DNA of 64,000 bases, taken from Candidatus Gastranaerophilales bacterium. GTDB lineage: Bacteria > Cyanobacteriota > Vampirovibrionia > Gastranaerophilales > Gastranaerophilaceae. The translations under genes were made by a program, and so were the position numbers. The notes below the pieces were generated by a model. It did no database searches. It was not told where the DNA came from and saw only the letters and a program-made list of their open reading frames with translations. Location of the stretch: the NCBI GenBank assembly GCA_944323255.1, contig CALURU010000001.1:1-64000 (forward strand), in the 5' to 3' direction. Shown here one piece after another: positions 20,406 to 29,134 of this stretch (its first letter is position 1; each line of letters begins with the position of its first letter).

Positions 20406-20507
20406 TTACTCAACTTCATCTGAAGTTTTATCTATAAGATTTTTATAATAGGCTAGCTTTTCAGCATAATACCAGAAACTTTGCGGGTTTGAAACGTACG
20501 AAGTAGA
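20406..20507 (-). pseudogene. C-terminal remnant of a GT8 glycosyltransferase
   Basis: Between the stop of the GT8-GT2 fusion gene and the next GT8 gene, the minus strand has an open frame of about 32 codons without a start, ending at 20406. It reads NPQSFWYYAEKLAYYKNLI, which aligns with the conserved FWKYAQKTPFYEELL near the C-terminus of the GT8 paralogues. It is most likely debris of a fourth GT8 gene lost by recombination. Confidence 0.7.
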
Positions 20508-20510
20508 TCA

Positions 20511-22373
20511 TTAGCCATTTTTCACAACTCTCTTTCTTAGCATAGACAAACGTTGATTATAGCAGTATGCTTTGATTTTACTAAAACAACTTTTATAATC
20601 TCCTTGACTTAAAAAAGATAATAAATCTTTACTCAGGGGTAATGTACAGAGGATATCGTTTCGAATTTTTGGAATAATGCATGAATAAAATTCGTGTAAA
20701 TATCTAGAACGTAAAGCTTCTTTTAAATTTAAAACAAATGCTAACATTTCATCCCAAAAATGAGATACAACTGTTAAATAATCTTCTTTTGATATATTTT
20801 GGTAAGCCAAAAAATCAAATATTTGTTCATTATACAAAATAAAACTATCCATAATTTTTTCATTTTTGCTTTTTTTAGTTATAGATATAGAATTACGTAA
20901 ATAATGATAATAAGTAGTAGTATCAATTTGAAAATTTTTAGCATAAAAACTTGCCATTAAAGGTAAAAGCCTATCTTCACCATATATACAGTTTTCAATA
21001 AAAATTATATTATTATCAAGCAAAAGTGATTTTTTGTATAAACCAAGCACAAATAACAGATTAAAATTAAGCTTATTTTCAGAGACTTTTGATAACACAA
21101 GATCTGACAACAAAGAACTTTTTACGCCAAGTTCATTTTCCTCAACAACGTTTCCTATAACTAAGTCAGAATAGTGTTCTTTTGCTTTATTGTAAAGTTT
21201 TTCATAGTAGTCAAAATCAATCCAATCGTCAGAATCAATAAAACCTATATATTCTCCTGTTGCCACGTCAATACCTGTGTTTCTAGCTATTGAAACGCCT
21301 CGGTTTTCTTTAAAATCTATTATTTTTATACGATTATCATTCTTTTGATATTCTTTTAAAATTTCTAAACAATTATCAGGAGAGCAGTCGTTAATACAAA
21401 TAATTTCAATGTCTCTCAATGTTTGATTACATACACTGTCTAAACATTTTCTAATATAAATTTCTACATTATAAACAGGAATTATTACAGAAACTTTTAC
21501 CACTTCTTGCAATTTTTTTTTCTTATATAGCATCAATAATTGTATTTGGGCAGCGGATTTATATATACTATTTGTACATAATTGTTCATAATAAGGTGTT
21601 TTTTTTGCATATTGCCAAAATGATTCAACATCATTTAACAGTAAATCGCTGTTTTTGATATTTTGTTCTATTTCCCATGGTTTTGGCGTCGTATAATAAT
21701 GTCTGATAACAGTTTCATCTGTTGCAGCCAATGCATTGAATTTTTCTGGAAGCATTTTATAGTTGTTTTCAAAAACTTTGTTTAAAACATCCTGATCATT
21801 ACATAAAAGTTTGCCGCGATATTTTTTCTCAATATCAAACAATTTTTCTGTAATGTTTTGTCTGCGCCATTTTTCACAATCTATTAATAAAACTCCGGAA
21901 TTAAAATATGTATGAGAAGGATTAATCTCAACATTATTTTTCAAATTTGTTATATAGTAGGAATCTCCTAAATCCTTTACTGCTCCAATAACTTTATCCC
22001 CTAAATCAATATTGAATAATTCCAGAATATCGTTTTTTGCTATTATATCCACATCAAGATACAAAATTTTTTCTAAATTTTGTTTTAACTGAGGTATTAT
22101 AAATCTGTAATAAGCTGGTAAGGTTACATAAGAATTTGTAATAAAACCTTTAAAATATTTTTCAGCATCAATGTTTATGTATTCTATTGAAAAATTCTTA
22201 TACTGTTCAGTTAGACCTTGAATTTTGGCTCTATTCTCCGCATTAATACCGCTGGCCAGAATATAAAAATCACAGAAAGATTCTGTATTGTCGCAAATGC
22301 TTGCTATTGTTGTTGCGACAAATGGAGCATAGTTATTATCGGATGATAAAAATATTGGAATTCTAACAGTCAT
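20511..22373 (-). CDS. Bifunctional GT8-GT2 glycosyltransferase
   Basis: A 620-residue fusion. Residues about 3-275 are a GT8 domain (IPIFLSSDNNYAPF, YLDVDIIA, FNSGVLLIDCEKW, CNDQDVLN, PKPWE). After a Lys-rich linker, residues about 292-500 are a GT2 domain (VKVSVIIPVYN, CINDCSPD, GFIDSDDWID). The same two activities are encoded by the two separate genes immediately upstream (GT8 at 22363, GT2 at 23270), and the GT2 halves are close relatives. The fused enzyme could add two sugars in succession. Its start overlaps the upstream GT8 stop by 11 bases. The C-terminal 120 residues are helical and unassigned. Confidence 0.88.
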   Translation of the reverse strand: MTVRIPIFLSSDNNYAPFVATTIASICDNTESFCDFYILASGINAENRAKIQGLTEQYKNFSIEYINIDAEKYFKGFITNSYVTLPAYYRFIIPQLKQNLEKILYLDVDIIAKNDILELFNIDLGDKVIGAVKDLGDSYYITNLKNNVEINPSHTYFNSGVLLIDCEKWRRQNITEKLFDIEKKYRGKLLCNDQDVLNKVFENNYKMLPEKFNALAATDETVIRHYYTTPKPWEIEQNIKNSDLLLNDVESFWQYAKKTPYYEQLCTNSIYKSAAQIQLLMLYKKKKLQEVVKVSVIIPVYNVEIYIRKCLDSVCNQTLRDIEIICINDCSPDNCLEILKEYQKNDNRIKIIDFKENRGVSIARNTGIDVATGEYIGFIDSDDWIDFDYYEKLYNKAKEHYSDLVIGNVVEENELGVKSSLLSDLVLSKVSENKLNFNLLFVLGLYKKSLLLDNNIIFIENCIYGEDRLLPLMASFYAKNFQIDTTTYYHYLRNSISITKKSKNEKIMDSFILYNEQIFDFLAYQNISKEDYLTVVSHFWDEMLAFVLNLKEALRSRYLHEFYSCIIPKIRNDILCTLPLSKDLLSFLSQGDYKSCFSKIKAYCYNQRLSMLRKRVVKNG

Positions 22374-23268
22374 AAACCACCTTATCGATTTTATTTACTA
22401 TTGCGTCAAAACGTTCATAAATAAATTTCTGAGATAGAAAATCTTTCTTAAATTTTAATAAGTCTTTATAAAAAGAAGTCATTTTTGCATATTTCCAGAA
22501 CAATTCTCTATTATATATTGGCTTCGGCTTTTTATTATCTAAATAAAAATCTGCAAGCCAAGGTTTTGGATATTCTGTAAAATGTCTTATAACTTGGGAT
22601 GTAGATTTTTCATAACATGTTAAGTAACAATATCTCTTATCTAAAATTTTATAATTATTCTGAAAATACAAATTAAGAATATCTTGATCGGGATATTTCA
22701 CATCAACAGTTGAATTATTTAATATGTTCAACAAATGGTCAATAATTTTTTCTTTGCGCCATTTTTCGCAATCAAGCAGTAAATTCCCGGAAGCAAAATA
22801 TTTATGATTTTTATTCAACTTTAATCTTTGTTTCCTTTCAATATTCAAAGTGTTTTCTGCAAACTTTTCCCAGCAAGCCCCAAGAGCATATCCTTCAAGA
22901 TTTTCATTATACATTTGAGTAATATCGTCCATAGCGATAATATCAGGATCTGTATAGATTGCTCTTTTAATATCCGGTTTAATTTCCGGAATCAATAGTC
23001 TTGCATACATAATCGGAGATGAAAATGTATCTGTTGTAACAAGTTTTTTAAAGTATTTACTTAAATCAATTTTTATAAATTCAAGATTAAAGTTTTTAAA
23101 TTGTTTATTTAAGCATTCAATTTTTCTTATATTTTCTTGTGATATTCCGCCATCAAGGACGTAAAATTCAATAAAACTATCTGTGTTGTCACATATAGAA
23201 GCAATAGTCGTTGCAACAAACGGAGCATAATTATTGTCTGAAGATAGAAATACCGGAATATTAGTCAT
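22363..23268 (-). CDS. GT8 glycosyltransferase, paralogue B
   Basis: A 301-residue GT8 enzyme starting TNIPVFLSSDNNYAPF. The metal motif reads YTDPDIIA instead of the YLDVDIIV of its neighbours, so Asp-x-Asp is kept but its setting differs. ASGNLLLDCEKW, YPDQDILN and HFTEYPKPW complete the family pattern. The start is taken at the ATG at 23268 (GAGAGG upstream) rather than the in-frame TTG at 23289. It begins one base after the GT2 stop and overlaps the fusion gene at its end, so it is co-translated with both. Confidence 0.88.
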   Translation of the reverse strand: MTNIPVFLSSDNNYAPFVATTIASICDNTDSFIEFYVLDGGISQENIRKIECLNKQFKNFNLEFIKIDLSKYFKKLVTTDTFSSPIMYARLLIPEIKPDIKRAIYTDPDIIAMDDITQMYNENLEGYALGACWEKFAENTLNIERKQRLKLNKNHKYFASGNLLLDCEKWRKEKIIDHLLNILNNSTVDVKYPDQDILNLYFQNNYKILDKRYCYLTCYEKSTSQVIRHFTEYPKPWLADFYLDNKKPKPIYNRELFWKYAKMTSFYKDLLKFKKDFLSQKFIYERFDAIVNKIDKVVYDC

Positions 23269-23269
23269 T

Positions 23270-24325
23270 TTATTTAATCCTCTCTTCAAGCACTTTAGAA
23301 GTTTTCTTTTTTATGTTCGCAATATGTTTGTTCCTTAAATTATTAATAAATTTGCGTTGCTGTCTAATATTATATATACGATTTGAGTCTATTAAAATAT
23401 CAATGTTTTTATTTATTAAGTTTTCATATTGAAAATTTATAAAATCATTTTCTTTAAATATTTCGTTCTTAAATTTCACATCTTCAAATATTTTCAAAAT
23501 TTTATCATAAAATGGTGTTGTATTAAATTTCTGCAATTTTATAGAATTTATTAATACCTGTAATAAATCCCACATAAAATCTATTGCGATTATTTTATAA
23601 TCTTCTTTGTCGATAGTATTTGTATTTATAAAATTAAAAATCATTTCATTAGAATATATTGCAGAAGCAAGTTTTTTTTCATTCATCTCAACTGTTACAG
23701 AGTCGCTTCTGTTTACATAATGAAAAACAACTGAATCTTCTATATAGAAATTTTTGCAATAATAGCTTGCTAGTACTACAAAATAACGATCTTCTCCCCA
23801 TATACAGTTATTTAAGAATCTTATATTATGTTTATTAAGAAGTTCTCTTGAATAAATAGCACTTGAAAAACACATGTTAAAATAAGCCTTATTATTCTTT
23901 ATTTTTTCAAAAATCTCGTGATGTTTTTCCAGTGTACCATTTAGTTTATGAGTATATAGTTTTGATTTGACGATATCAGCGTTGTTTTTTATTGCAGAAT
24001 TGTATAATTTTTCATAAAAATCTAAATCTACATAGTCATCACTATCAAGTAAACCTATAAATTCTCCTGTTGCAACTTCTATACCTCTATTTCTAGCAAT
24101 TGCAACGCCTTTGTTTTCCTTGAAGTCGATTATTTTAATTCTTGCATCCTTTGATGCGTATTCTCTCAATATATCAAGGCAGCCGTCAGGAGAACAATCA
24201 TTAATACAGATTATCTCAATGTCCTTTAAGGTTTGGTTACAAACGCTATCGAGGCATTTTCTGAGATAATTTTCTGTATTATAAACCGGTATGATTACTG
24301 ATACTTTTGGCACGTTGTTCTCCAT
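23270..24325 (-). CDS. Family 2 glycosyltransferase
   Basis: A 351-residue GT2 enzyme: PKVSVIIPVYNTENYLRKCL, CINDCSPDG, and GLLDSDDYVD near residue 90 as the DXD equivalent. A C-terminal helical region of about 150 residues ends in many Lys and Arg. Its catalytic half is close to the GT2 half of the gene at 20511. I place the start at the ATG at 24325; an upstream GTG frame runs into a G/C-rich repeat and has no plausible sequence. It appears to be the first gene of a tightly packed set running to 14828. Confidence 0.87.
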   Translation of the reverse strand: MENNVPKVSVIIPVYNTENYLRKCLDSVCNQTLKDIEIICINDCSPDGCLDILREYASKDARIKIIDFKENKGVAIARNRGIEVATGEFIGLLDSDDYVDLDFYEKLYNSAIKNNADIVKSKLYTHKLNGTLEKHHEIFEKIKNNKAYFNMCFSSAIYSRELLNKHNIRFLNNCIWGEDRYFVVLASYYCKNFYIEDSVVFHYVNRSDSVTVEMNEKKLASAIYSNEMIFNFINTNTIDKEDYKIIAIDFMWDLLQVLINSIKLQKFNTTPFYDKILKIFEDVKFKNEIFKENDFINFQYENLINKNIDILIDSNRIYNIRQQRKFINNLRNKHIANIKKKTSKVLEERIK

Positions 24326-24653
24326 TTGTTTTGTTTTACCCCTCCCCCTAGTCCCTCCCACAAGGGGCGGGGGAAAAGTTGAATTTTTTATTTTGTTTTA
24401 TACGTTTCGTTTACTCTTGCTGTAACTATCCTGCCTTGTCGTGCAAGGGGCTGGGGAAAGTTAAATTCTTCTATTGTGTATTTGTTTTGTTTATTTTATC
24501 CTTCACCTTCGCTGCAAAAGGGAAATTTGTTTATTCTCATTGACACCCACCCTGCCCTCCCTCATTAGGGAGGGGTGCTACAAGCTTGTAGTTAGTGCTT
24601 TTTATTACGTAAAGCCCGTTGTATTACCAACAAACTTAATATATTTACCCCCA
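24326..24653. other. Gene-free spacer with G/C-rich repeat blocks
   Basis: No gene is visible. The spacer holds three G/C-rich blocks resembling the repeats at 33-631: one at about 24339-24373 ending CAAGGGGCGGGGG, one at about 24429-24460 with CAAGGGGCTGGGG, and one at about 24545-24575 with CATTAGGGAGGGGT. A palindrome CTACAAGCTTGTAG at 24579-24592 is followed by an element ending ATATATTTACCCCC that touches the stop codon of the PqqD gene. It separates the glycosyltransferase operon from the PqqD trio. Confidence 0.65.
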
Positions 24654-25124
24654 CTAGACTTCGAGTTTTTGTTCTCTTTCACGGGTTTCTTCTTTTGTGT
24701 AGCCGATTGAATCCTTTTCAGGTGTCCAGCCGGTTTCTTCCTTAACTTCGTGAATCGGGTCAGCTAACAATAGTTCCTGAGCATCGTCATAAGCTTTAGA
24801 TTCCATTTCAAAGTTGTCTTCTGAAGCAATTGAAGAATCAATGCTTGCCGCTGAATCAGAAGCAGAACCTTCGATAATCAATTCAGCATCAACCATATCT
24901 TTAATGAATTTATTTAATCTTGCCTCAATGTCAGCAGGAGCGCCTGATAAGCCTTTGAGTGCAGAAAGAATGCTTTCAACGCTTGCGCCGTTCATAAGAT
25001 TTTCGTAAACCGCTGTTCCAAGTCCGTTTAAGCCGTAGTATATCCCTGTTTCAGAGTTAATAATAATTGCAATGCCGTCAGTTACATCAGCAAACATTTT
25101 TTCTTCATTTAATACATAATTCAT
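24654..25124 (-). CDS. PqqD-family peptide-chaperone-like protein
   Basis: A 156-residue protein. The first 85 residues match the PqqD fold: DGIAIIINSETGIYYGLNGL, then GTAVYENLMNG and a helix ending in a hydrophobic DAELI. PqqD proteins bind precursor peptides and present them to radical SAM or other modifying enzymes. The remaining 70 residues are acidic, starting around SEDNFEMES, and probably disordered. A similar PqqD domain followed by an EDNY acidic tail forms the end of the kinase encoded just upstream, as if the module had been duplicated. A good AAGGAG precedes the ATG, and the gene overlaps the kinase gene by 20 bases. Confidence 0.75.
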   Translation of the reverse strand: MNYVLNEEKMFADVTDGIAIIINSETGIYYGLNGLGTAVYENLMNGASVESILSALKGLSGAPADIEARLNKFIKDMVDAELIIEGSASDSAASIDSSIASEDNFEMESKAYDDAQELLLADPIHEVKEETGWTPEKDSIGYTKEETREREQKLEV

Positions 25125-26631
25125 TTTTATTCTCCTTATTTATTTCTTTTACTTTAACTAATTCTCTGTATTCTTCTTCTGCGTGTTCTGCAAAAGACAG
25201 CCGGTAATTGTCTTCTTTTGCAAATTCTGCATTGATTTCCGCCTGTACTCCGTTAACAGGAGCCGGAAGTGTAATTCCTTTAGCCTCAAGAGCTTCTGTA
25301 AATAAATCAAAATCTCTTAATATGTTTTCGTTTTCGCTTTCAAATTGTTTTAAAGCTTCCTTAACTGCTTCATACGAAACGCCGCGTTTCAAATTCTCAA
25401 ACACATTTGTCGCAAATTTGTTCATAGAATAGATTATTCCGGTTTCACTGTTCAGAATATTTGCAAAATCAAACGTTATATCCAGATAAATTTTGTCCTC
25501 CGTGATAGTTTTTCTCTCACGTTTTTCAAGATTGTTCATAAAATCACGCAGGAATTCTGTATTCTTTTCAATATCAGAGCAGAGATTGAATTTATAGAAC
25601 TCAAAGTCTTTAACCATATCCATCATCTTTTTGACGGTTTTATTGTCATTCAAATCCTGAGTCTGCATAAGAGTTGAATGAATCAACTGACAAATCGCTC
25701 TTCCCTTTTCGCAAGGATGGATTGAAGGTTCCTTATCTGTAACGATTTCAGGGAAAAGACAAATTTTAATCGGGTAATTCATTCTGAATCTGTCGTGGAA
25801 ATTTGCAATATTAAACACGTATTTGTCTTTTCTTGCGTTATTTGAGACGAATCTTGAGCCTGCAAGGTAATCATACAATTCGTTGTACATTTTAGGTGAA
25901 AGTGTGATTATGGAATAAATAGGGCTTGATAAAAGCTCGTTACCCTTTTTGTGCAGGATTAAATAGTCGTCTGATACATATTCAAACCCTTTTATCATTG
26001 AGAGTACAGACAAAGTTGATTTACCTCTCTGCCCTCTTGCACACATTAAAATTCCGTTCCCGTTCAGTCCGATAACCGCACCGTGCGCAAGGTTTGAAGT
26101 CGGAGTTTTCAATATATTATTAAAGAATTGTACAAATAAATGCCCCTCTTTGATAAATTCCTCCGGCTCTAAGTTGCTTACGCCATAATAGTATGTATTC
26201 TTTTCAAAATCGTTTCCGATAAAGAAGCCTCTTTCTGCCTGAATATCAATTGCAGGTTTTGTTTTAGAAAAATCTTTATCAAAAACATGAAGCCAGTTGA
26301 TTGTTTTTCTTTTAGAATAAATTAGTTCTATTCTTAGTTTAAAGTTTGTTTTCGGGCTGAATTTAGGAGAAATTTGAGGAATTAAATTCTCAAAATCAGT
26401 TTCTTTCCACAAAATAAGTGTTGCATCATACCTTGGCGCATTATCACGCAAAACAAAAGTCAACTGCTTTTCGATATGTGGCAGGAATTCTTCGCTGTAG
26501 CCGATTAAACGCACAACCGTACAGCCAAAGTCCACATATTTGACGAACTTTTGTTCTTTTCCTTTCAAATATTTATCAATATTTGTAAAACATTCTCTGA
26601 TTTCCGGTTTTGTAAGGTCTTTAAATTGCAT
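25105..26631 (-). CDS. HprK-like kinase with C-terminal PqqD domain
   Basis: A 508-residue protein. Around residue 199-206 the P-loop ARGQRGKS, followed by FEYVSDDYLIL, resembles HPr kinase-type proteins such as those in RiPP and exosortase-linked HPr-rel-A systems. The N-terminal 180 residues are unassigned. Residues about 385-465 form a PqqD-like domain (LDITFDFANILNSETGIIYS). The last 40 residues are acidic (KEDNYRLSF). In known relatives the kinase domain phosphorylates a peptide or small molecule, but here the substrate is unknown. It lies between a nucleotidyltransferase gene and a stand-alone PqqD gene with little or no gap. Confidence 0.72.
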   Translation of the reverse strand: MQFKDLTKPEIRECFTNIDKYLKGKEQKFVKYVDFGCTVVRLIGYSEEFLPHIEKQLTFVLRDNAPRYDATLILWKETDFENLIPQISPKFSPKTNFKLRIELIYSKRKTINWLHVFDKDFSKTKPAIDIQAERGFFIGNDFEKNTYYYGVSNLEPEEFIKEGHLFVQFFNNILKTPTSNLAHGAVIGLNGNGILMCARGQRGKSTLSVLSMIKGFEYVSDDYLILHKKGNELLSSPIYSIITLSPKMYNELYDYLAGSRFVSNNARKDKYVFNIANFHDRFRMNYPIKICLFPEIVTDKEPSIHPCEKGRAICQLIHSTLMQTQDLNDNKTVKKMMDMVKDFEFYKFNLCSDIEKNTEFLRDFMNNLEKRERKTITEDKIYLDITFDFANILNSETGIIYSMNKFATNVFENLKRGVSYEAVKEALKQFESENENILRDFDLFTEALEAKGITLPAPVNGVQAEINAEFAKEDNYRLSFAEHAEEEYRELVKVKEINKENKNELCIK

Positions 26632-26641
26632 TTATTATTCC

Positions 26642-27835
26642 TTATTTTGAAAAGTCGTATTGTCTTGTTTTTAAATCCTTGATGAATAATTCTATTAGTT
26701 TCGGATGTTTTCTGATTCGTTTAAGCAGAAAGTATTTAGGCTTAAGAGCAATGTATTCTGGAATTTGCTCAGGATTTTTGAATAAATTTCCGATCTTCAT
26801 TGCCCTGCATTTTGTTCTCAAATCTTCTAGGTAAAATCTGTTGTACATTACCATGTTTGAGTATTCACTTGTTTCTTTTTCGAAAAGTTTGTCGTTTTTG
26901 ATTTCGTCTGGCAAAACATCTGATGAAATTTTTTCGATAAATTTCATTGCAAAATTCATCTGAATTTCTGTTTGTGTTTTTCTTGCATTTTCTTTTACTA
27001 TGTCCCAGTCAAAATCCTGTTTGCTTTCCATAAGGTATTTGCAGTCAAAAAGCGTATACAAAAGTCCAGCCTGACTGGTTTTGTTTCTCAAGTTTCTTGC
27101 AAGGTTTACCAGAGAGATAAACAGCAAATCTTCATTAGACGGTATCAGGGCATTTACTCCGAATGCAACAATGTTATGTGCTCTTTTATAAAGTCCCTTC
27201 AGAAGTTCTTTTTCGTGTCCTGATTCCATATAGATGAATTTATGCACATCAAGGGCACCCTCTTCGCTTCCTGCAGGATGAAGGTCAATTGCGTGGATAT
27301 CAACTTTTTCCCACCAGTAACCTAAAGGTTCTGCAAGCTTTGCGCATTTCATCAGATCTTTTTCAGGAACGAGAATATCAATGTCACTCATAACTCTCGG
27401 CAAATCCTGTCTTAAAAACTTCATTGCTCCGCCTTTTAAGAGCATAGGAGTTATGCCTGCTTTGTTTAATTCTCTTCCGATTTTTGTAAAGTGGGAAATG
27501 GTTTTAAGGTTCTTAAATCTGAAAAAGTTCAATAAACCTTTAAGTCTAGGACCTTCGTATGAAGTAAAATTTAATTCAGGATGGCGTTTCATAAAATATG
27601 AAAGCATAAGAGATTTAGCACCGCCCTTGATTTCTATATCAAAATCTTTGAGCAGAGTATCCAAATCCTGCTGTGTCGGATTTTTACTGAAAGCAAGCTG
27701 CAGTAGTGCTTTGTCTGTAGGGTAAAGAATTTCATTAAAGAAGTTCTCTATAAGTGCGTCAGTAATAGAGATATCATTTCTCAAATATCCGCTGTCCTTA
27801 ATTTCTTCTATTTCTTTTTTCCAGAGAACCTGCAC
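26642..27835 (-). CDS. Nucleotidyltransferase family protein (NTP_transf_5 type)
   Basis: A 397-residue protein with the minimal nucleotidyltransferase motif: Gly135-Gly136 (LLKGGAMKF) and Asp151-x-Asp153 (VMSDIDILVP), then a second Asp-rich strand (ALDVHKFIY). This matches the uncharacterised nucleotidyltransferase family often found beside PqqD and HprK-like genes. It probably transfers a nucleotide or phosphate to an unknown acceptor. The GTG start directly follows the TAA of the upstream GT2 gene, with GGGGAG five bases upstream, and the end is 10 bases before the kinase gene. Confidence 0.75.
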   Translation of the reverse strand: MQVLWKKEIEEIKDSGYLRNDISITDALIENFFNEILYPTDKALLQLAFSKNPTQQDLDTLLKDFDIEIKGGAKSLMLSYFMKRHPELNFTSYEGPRLKGLLNFFRFKNLKTISHFTKIGRELNKAGITPMLLKGGAMKFLRQDLPRVMSDIDILVPEKDLMKCAKLAEPLGYWWEKVDIHAIDLHPAGSEEGALDVHKFIYMESGHEKELLKGLYKRAHNIVAFGVNALIPSNEDLLFISLVNLARNLRNKTSQAGLLYTLFDCKYLMESKQDFDWDIVKENARKTQTEIQMNFAMKFIEKISSDVLPDEIKNDKLFEKETSEYSNMVMYNRFYLEDLRTKCRAMKIGNLFKNPEQIPEYIALKPKYFLLKRIRKHPKLIELFIKDLKTRQYDFSK

Positions 27836-28696
27836 TTATACTCCCCTTTCCAATACCGGTATTAATCCCAGTAAATAATATTTTGCTGTTTTTAAACTTT
27901 CTTTCTTGGTAAGAATTGGTATGCTGAGAAATTTTTTCTGTTCTGTAGCAGCCCAGAATTCCTTATCTCTTATTTCTGCATTATGCTGCCTTAAAAACTT
28001 TATAACCTCTTTTTTAGCATTGTTTTTATCTATAGTATGTTTTTTAGATTTTGTATGTACAGTAGAATCAGGGTTTCTGAAATAATAGTAATTAACCCCT
28101 GGTGTTGTGACGATTTTGTTTGCATAATAAATAGCTTTTATTGTAAAAAGTTTATCTTCACAATACACACCTTCCGGCCAGACAATATTATTCTCTTTTA
28201 ATAAAGTATGACGGTATATTTTATTTGTAGGACAAGGATTTTTAGCTTGATTCCCGATATCAATTTTTTCCTGTAAGGTGTTAGCTATTTTTTCTTCTGT
28301 GATATCAAGTCTTTTCTTTGTTTTTCCATTGCCAATTCTAATATTTGTTGCAAGTGCTATATCCGAATCATATTTTTTAGCTGTGTTGTATAACTTTTCG
28401 TAATAATCCAAATCAACCCAGTCATCTGAATCTACATAACCTATATACTCTCCTTTTGCGATTTTCAATCCTGCATTTCTTGCAGCTCCCTGTTTTTTAT
28501 TTTCTTGACTTAATACTTTAATTCTTGAATCTCTTTTGGCATATTTTTCCAGAATAGCAAGAGAGTTGTCTGTAGAACCGTCATTCACGCAGATAATTTC
28601 TATATCACAAAGAGTTTGATTAATAAGCGATGTCAGACACTTTTCAATAAACTTTTCAGTATTAAAAATAGGAACAATAATTGAAACCTTAGTCAT
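27836..28696 (-). CDS. Family 2 glycosyltransferase
   Basis: A 286-residue GT2 enzyme with TKVSIIVPIFNTEKF, CVNDGSTDNS and GYVDSDDWVDLDYY near residue 95. The C-terminus carries KTAKYYLLGLIPVLERG, which resembles the hydrophobic module at the end of the aldo/keto reductase. It is the first gene of the leftward glycan locus and is translationally linked to the nucleotidyltransferase. AGGAG about seven bases before the ATG supports the start. Confidence 0.87.
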   Translation of the reverse strand: MTKVSIIVPIFNTEKFIEKCLTSLINQTLCDIEIICVNDGSTDNSLAILEKYAKRDSRIKVLSQENKKQGAARNAGLKIAKGEYIGYVDSDDWVDLDYYEKLYNTAKKYDSDIALATNIRIGNGKTKKRLDITEEKIANTLQEKIDIGNQAKNPCPTNKIYRHTLLKENNIVWPEGVYCEDKLFTIKAIYYANKIVTTPGVNYYYFRNPDSTVHTKSKKHTIDKNNAKKEVIKFLRQHNAEIRDKEFWAATEQKKFLSIPILTKKESLKTAKYYLLGLIPVLERGV

Positions 28697-29134
28697 TTTT
28701 AACTCCTATTCTTTTTTTTACCAAATTCATTCTCATTTTGTGATATTAAATCCATTGCTTTTCAGTATTAACTGTATGTATTATATTACATATAATTCAA
28801 AAAGTAATATAAAATTAAATTATGTAAATTTCAATATTGTGTTTAGATTCCAGCAAGTCTAAAACTGTCTCTATTCCTAGTATTCTTATAGGATAACACG
28901 AACAGGCAAATAGTCAAATGATAAATTTATTAGCCATGTGGGGGATTTTTATATAATTGTGTAATTGTTATAAAGTATCAAAAAAGCTGGAGTATAACAA
29001 AATTATTAAAAAGTATAATTAATTCGTTCTAATAAAAATGCTTTTATGTGATTAAAGCATGAGAAAATGTAAAATAAAACAATGTGTTATAAACTTATGT
29101 TATAATTAAAAGGTCGCTATCAGATGGGGGATTT
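28697..29134. other. AT-rich divergent intergenic region
   Basis: About 440 bases separate the leftward glycan locus from the rightward antiporter gene. I see no gene, tRNA or clear repeat. It must hold promoters for both directions; a TATAAT at 29101-29106 with no good -35 box is the best candidate for the antiporter. Confidence 0.55.
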
